From assembly GCA_900315015.1 (NCBI GenBank), contig OMXJ01000007.1, positions 62,001-126,000 on the forward strand: a DNA stretch of 64,000 nucleotides, written 5' to 3'. This document shows positions 61,229 through 64,000 of the stretch, in pieces. This DNA comes from an uncultured Eubacteriales bacterium. Its GTDB lineage: Bacteria > Bacillota > Clostridia > Lachnospirales > Lachnospiraceae. The position numbers and the translations under genes are program-made. The notes under the pieces are model-generated. The model made no database searches and was not told the origin of the DNA. It saw only the letters and a list, made by a program, of their open reading frames with translations. Position 1 is the first letter of the stretch. Each line of letters opens with the position of its first letter.

Positions 61229-62875
61229 ATGTTTAATTCGTTATTTAAAAAAGGAAAATTAGCAAGGATATCAGTGATAATGGTTATGGCAATGTTAGTA
61301 TCACTGTTTACCCCAGCAGCAGGAGGAGCTCAGATTACATATGCAGCTTCACTTTCAACAACCAGCAAGACCTTGTACTTAGATGGAACAAAGTCTTTTG
61401 CAATTCAGGTAAGCGAAGCACCTCAGGGCAGTACCATTTCGATTTCATCAAGTGATACAGGCGTTGTAGTAGTAGATCCGGTATTCTACACAGTTACAGC
61501 AGTAGGCGCAGGAACAGCAACTGTACATGTAAAGGTTACAGATGCCGAAGGAAATGTCGAAAATCTTAGCTGCAGTGTAACAGTAAAGGAGAGCTCGGTA
61601 GAAAATACACCAACTCCTACAGAAGAGGCAAAAGCAACAGCAGCGCCAAAGGCAACAGCTACGCCAAAGGCAACCTCAACGCCAAAGGCAACAGCTACAC
61701 CGACTCCAACATCAACCCCTACTCCAACACCAGCGCTTGTAACTAGCAGCATGAAGCTCTCAAGCACAGCGCTTACCATGTATGTGGGAGAAGGAACAAA
61801 GAGTTTAAGTGTAAAGAACCAGCAATATGCTTCAGTAAGCTTCTCATCAAATAAGAAGTCAGTAGCAACAGTTACTTCAAAGGGCAAGATTACAGCAAAA
61901 GCAGTAGGAACAGCGGTAATCACAGCTACAGTAAAGAATGCTGGAAAGACAGTAAAGACCTTGAAATGTACAGTTACAGTAAAGCGTCATGCAGAAAGCG
62001 TAGGACTAAACTCATCAACAGCAAAGTCACTTAAGAAGGGCGTATATGCAGGAAGTACGGTTGCAGTTAATAAGACCTTCAGAAAAGCTGCTGACGGAAC
62101 AGTAGTTTACGGAACAAAGATAAATTACATAACTGATACTCTTGTATGTACATCTTCCAATAAGAAGGTATTTGTTGTAAATAAGACTTCAGGAAAGATA
62201 GTTACTAAGAATCCAGGAACAGCAAAGCTTACAATCTATGCAGTAGATTCAGATGGAAATAGAACAACTGACAAGGTAACCTATACAGTAAAGGTAAAGG
62301 CGACTCCTACCCCTACACCAAACCCGGATTATGGCCAGATCACAGGTGTAAATCAGAATGGTCTTACAGATCTTTCAAAGGTAAAGGTAGTATTTGAAAG
62401 CAAGTCAGATGCAAATAGGGTAGCAAAGGATAATAGCCTTGTTAAAGTAACATCAGATGGAGCAAATGTAGGAATTGCTGCAGTTGAAAAGTCAGGTACT
62501 GACAATACCTTAATTCTAACCTTTGCAGGCTCACTTGTAGGAGGAACTTATAGATTCCATTACAATAACCAGTACTTTGAATTTACACCGACGGGCTATG
62601 TACCTGAGGTAGCAACGGTATCGTTAGTAGGTGCTATAGGAGTGGATGGCAAGGCTAAGTACACCTATAAGATCTACAATGATGCGGGAATCGATATAAC
62701 GAGCTCTATACCAGAGGAAGATATAACTATAGAGGCACAGTATCCAAGCGATGCTAAATTTGAAATTGTAAGTAAGAGTGTAATAGTATTTAATGAGTTA
62801 AAGCCGGCAAAGCTTAAGATTACAATTACAAGTGGAGCAAGTCCTATAATGCTTCTTGCAACGCTCACTCCATAA
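61229..62875 (+). CDS. Secreted BIG2-domain protein, paralogue 3, C-terminally truncated
   Basis: The 548-residue product has a signal peptide (cleavage near TYAAS, residue 39) and an extra N-terminal BIG2-like domain (about 40-125) not found in the paralogues. A Thr/Pro/Ala linker (about 130-170) follows, then the shared two-domain block (SSMKLSSTALTMYVGEGTKS, KKSVATVTSKGKITAKAVGTA, KRHAESVGLNSSTAKSLKKGVYAG), a second TPTPTPNPD linker, and the start of the C-terminal region. It stops at LLATLTP, where paralogues 1 and 2 continue for about 400 more residues. The break coincides with an unrelated 3' gene fragment, so the end is probably a recombination scar. The secreted N-terminal part could still be functional. 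Confidence 0.82.
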   Translation: MFNSLFKKGKLARISVIMVMAMLVSLFTPAAGGAQITYAASLSTTSKTLYLDGTKSFAIQVSEAPQGSTISISSSDTGVVVVDPVFYTVTAVGAGTATVHVKVTDAEGNVENLSCSVTVKESSVENTPTPTEEAKATAAPKATATPKATSTPKATATPTPTSTPTPTPALVTSSMKLSSTALTMYVGEGTKSLSVKNQQYASVSFSSNKKSVATVTSKGKITAKAVGTAVITATVKNAGKTVKTLKCTVTVKRHAESVGLNSSTAKSLKKGVYAGSTVAVNKTFRKAADGTVVYGTKINYITDTLVCTSSNKKVFVVNKTSGKIVTKNPGTAKLTIYAVDSDGNRTTDKVTYTVKVKATPTPTPNPDYGQITGVNQNGLTDLSKVKVVFESKSDANRVAKDNSLVKVTSDGANVGIAAVEKSGTDNTLILTFAGSLVGGTYRFHYNNQYFEFTPTGYVPEVATVSLVGAIGVDGKAKYTYKIYNDAGIDITSSIPEEDITIEAQYPSDAKFEIVSKSVIVFNELKPAKLKITITSGASPIMLLATLTP

Positions 62876-63050
62876 CAAAGTTGCTGAAAAATTTGAAGAA
62901 GGCACTCTTTCAGATTATATCACACTACACACAAAATGTGAAAAAGACGAAGATGCTATTGGTGAACATACTTCTGACAATGATACTTTGAACGAGGTAT
63001 ATGCATGGCTCTTAGAACATGAAAAGCAGGATATCTCTAATATTGATTGA
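62850..63050 (+). pseudogene. Orphan 3' gene fragment after the truncated BIG2 gene
   Basis: An open frame to TGA 63048-63050 reads NKVAEKFEEGTLSDYITLHT, then about 38 further charged residues ending EKQDISNID. The only candidate start is TTG 62856, without a ribosome site and inside the BIG2 gene. The charged, helical composition and codon use differ from the neighbouring beta-rich proteins. I read it as the tail of another gene joined here by deletion or insertion. The family is not recognised. The remainder of the 320-bp gap to 63197 holds a terminator and a hairpin. Confidence 0.38.
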
Positions 63051-63066
63051 GCTAAGTAAAACAAAT

Positions 63067-63106
63067 AAAAGGAACGTAAGGGGAAAACCTTTACGTTCCT
63101 TTTTTC
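63067..63106 (+). terminator. Strong intrinsic terminator
   Basis: AAAAGGAACGTAA-GG pairs with CCTTTACGTTCCTTTT over 15 bp with one bulge (63067-63081 with 63088-63103), with a GGAAAA loop and followed by TTT. It closes the orphan fragment/BIG2 unit and faces the convergent minus-strand gene. Confidence 0.86.
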
Positions 63107-63153
63107 GTAAGTAAGTGTTTAAATGCGAAAGTTGTTTATAAACGAAAGCGTTA

Positions 63154-63181
63154 GCTTTAAAAATGCAAAAAGCATTAAAGC
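63154..63181 (-). other. Hairpin just downstream of the variable-protein gene
   Basis: GCTTTAAAAATGC (63154-63166) and GCATTAAAGC (63172-63181) pair over 10 bp with a 3-nt bulge. On the minus strand it lies about 16 nt after the stop codon at 63197. It may be a weak terminator. A hairpin in this position is also seen beside variable repeats of some diversity-generating retroelements. Confidence 0.35.
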
Positions 63182-63196
63182 AAGAAACAAAGCCCT

Positions 63197-64000
63197 CTAT
63201 AAAGGTCTTGCCATAATCCTGCAGCTGTTGTAAGCAACTCTGCTCTTAGAGGTGAACTCTGCCCTAAAGCAGAAGAGACCAGCATGTGCAAGGTTGTCCC
63301 AGGCGCCGCCGTAGGTAAGGACATAGCTCTTATCTGCCTCGCCGGCATTTGTCCAGGAGCAGCAGTAATAGGAATTAAGAGAAGCCCCGCTACCAGCTAC
63401 AGAAGGCAGCGCTATAAGAGGTTCAAGAGAATCAAAGCCGAGCTTTTTTACAGCCATAGGATTATCTGTATTAGAAGATAAAAGATCGCTTGAAATATGG
63501 GCAGTCTGTACAGGTACATTGTAGGAAGGAGAGTGAACCGACCCATCAGGGAAGGTAAAGCTCACCTTTCCGTCTTTGACATTTGTGCCATCAAGGAGCA
63601 TCCAGACATTTCCATAAAGATTCTCAATTCCCCTGTATTTAAAGGAGAGCTTTCCGGAAAAAATATCGTTCCGGAGAGATTCTTCAGACGGAATGAAAAC
63701 CCCGCTGTGATAATCTACACCATCAGTGCAGCCACAAAAAGCAGGAAGACCGGTTATCTTGGTGATGCCCTTTTTGATGTCAGTGCTTTTACCATCAAAC
63801 TGAATAATATATCTATTCTTATGAGCATCATCGGTAGCTATACTGGTAATTCTTCTTTGATAAAAATTAGGAGAATTTGTATATTCGTTTTTCCAGGCAC
63901 CTAAAATCGAAATGCAATCTCCCGCCTTGAATCTAGCGGTAATAGGAGACTTGATAATGGAGATGGAATTAGAATTACTGCTATCCTCTAAAGCGTGATA
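63197..64000 (-). CDS. DGR-target-like variable protein, C-terminal part (5' end outside window)
   Basis: The minus-strand frame is open from the stop at 63197 to the window edge: 267 residues, with an internal ATG at 63601 that is not the start. The domain begins around FKYRGIENLYGNVW followed by LLDGTNVKDG, a pattern shared with the FGE-sulfatase/C-type-lectin fold of phage and bacterial receptor proteins. It closes with SYYCCSWTNAGEADKSYV, then LTYGGAWDNLAHAGLFCF, ending in ARPL. The GG-W...AG-F...ARP-L layout is that of variable-region C-termini diversified by diversity-generating retroelements, where exposed positions are encoded by NNY codons. The codons for Ala, Asp, Asn, Leu, His and Cys in this stretch are of that type. 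No reverse transcriptase or template repeat is visible here. Confidence 0.76.
   Translation of the reverse strand, partial: YHALEDSSNSNSISIIKSPITARFKAGDCISILGAWKNEYTNSPNFYQRRITSIATDDAHKNRYIIQFDGKSTDIKKGITKITGLPAFCGCTDGVDYHSGVFIPSEESLRNDIFSGKLSFKYRGIENLYGNVWMLLDGTNVKDGKVSFTFPDGSVHSPSYNVPVQTAHISSDLLSSNTDNPMAVKKLGFDSLEPLIALPSVAGSGASLNSYYCCSWTNAGEADKSYVLTYGGAWDNLAHAGLFCFRAEFTSKSRVAYNSCRIMARPL

Noticed and set aside
63284-63904. Two plus-strand frames (65 and 135 codons) at the right end
   Set aside because: They are antisense to the continuous minus-strand variable-protein frame, which has recognisable motifs throughout.

Overview
The window reads as chromosomal DNA of a low-to-moderate G+C anaerobic Firmicute, most likely Lachnospiraceae (Clostridia). 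This rests on A/T-rich third positions with AGA/ATA codons, AGGAGG-type ribosome sites, a clostridial cdaA-cdaR operon, indolepyruvate:ferredoxin oxidoreductase, and secreted BIG2 proteins with Thr/Pro 'TPTPTP' linkers. No tRNA, rRNA, CRISPR array or complete insertion sequence was recognised. The one large structural RNA is RNase P RNA.

Layout, left to right. 1-4.8 kb: the 3' part of an ApbE flavin transferase, then a c-di-AMP operon (two membrane proteins, cdaA, cdaR) behind a near-consensus promoter. 4.8-8.9 kb: cell-wall polymer export and synthesis (ABC permease and ATPase, a WsaF-like glycosyltransferase, a CDP-glycerol glycerophosphotransferase). 9.2-14.4 kb: a membrane HtrA protease with an N-terminal repeat tract, an initiating sugar-phosphate transferase, and a ClpX-like unfoldase with a long charged linker. 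14.6-19.9 kb: a branched-chain amino-acid ABC importer (livJ, H, M, G, F). livJ has its own promoter, overlapped by a perfect 16-bp palindrome. Then come a cytidylate-kinase-like protein, an aminotransferase and hisC. 23-30 kb: an XRE regulator on the minus strand, then queH, a dGTPase-like HD protein, dnaG, a TGS-domain nucleoside kinase and a TtcA-like enzyme. 30.4-37.4 kb: a response regulator and histidine kinase with a three-gene ABC-2-type cluster containing an unrecognised 944-residue protein. 37.5-42.5 kb: rnpB, thrC, a cation/proton antiporter, a repeat-bearing intergenic island and a GH13 enzyme. 42.6-51.1 kb: a TMEM198-like membrane protein, metG, then iorA-iorB-paaK-ACT for aromatic 2-oxoacid oxidation, and a phosphatase-family protein with an internal insert. 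51-53 kb: two minus-strand genes (zinc-dependent phospholipase C-like and a BIG2 secreted protein).

The right-hand 11 kb is the accessory, surface-oriented part. It holds an O-antigen-ligase/polymerase-like membrane protein and three related secreted BIG2 proteins in tandem, the last one truncated and followed by an orphan 3' gene fragment. At the edge, on the minus strand, is the C-terminal 267 residues of a protein that looks like the target of a diversity-generating retroelement (C-type-lectin/FGE-like fold with a variable-looking C-terminus). Its reverse transcriptase and template repeat are not in the window.

Besides genes, I list sigma-A-type promoters with 17-18 nt spacers, intrinsic terminators (several shared by convergent genes), candidate operators and structured leaders, and tandem repeats inside and between genes. 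All functional calls come from reading motifs by eye; no database search was run.
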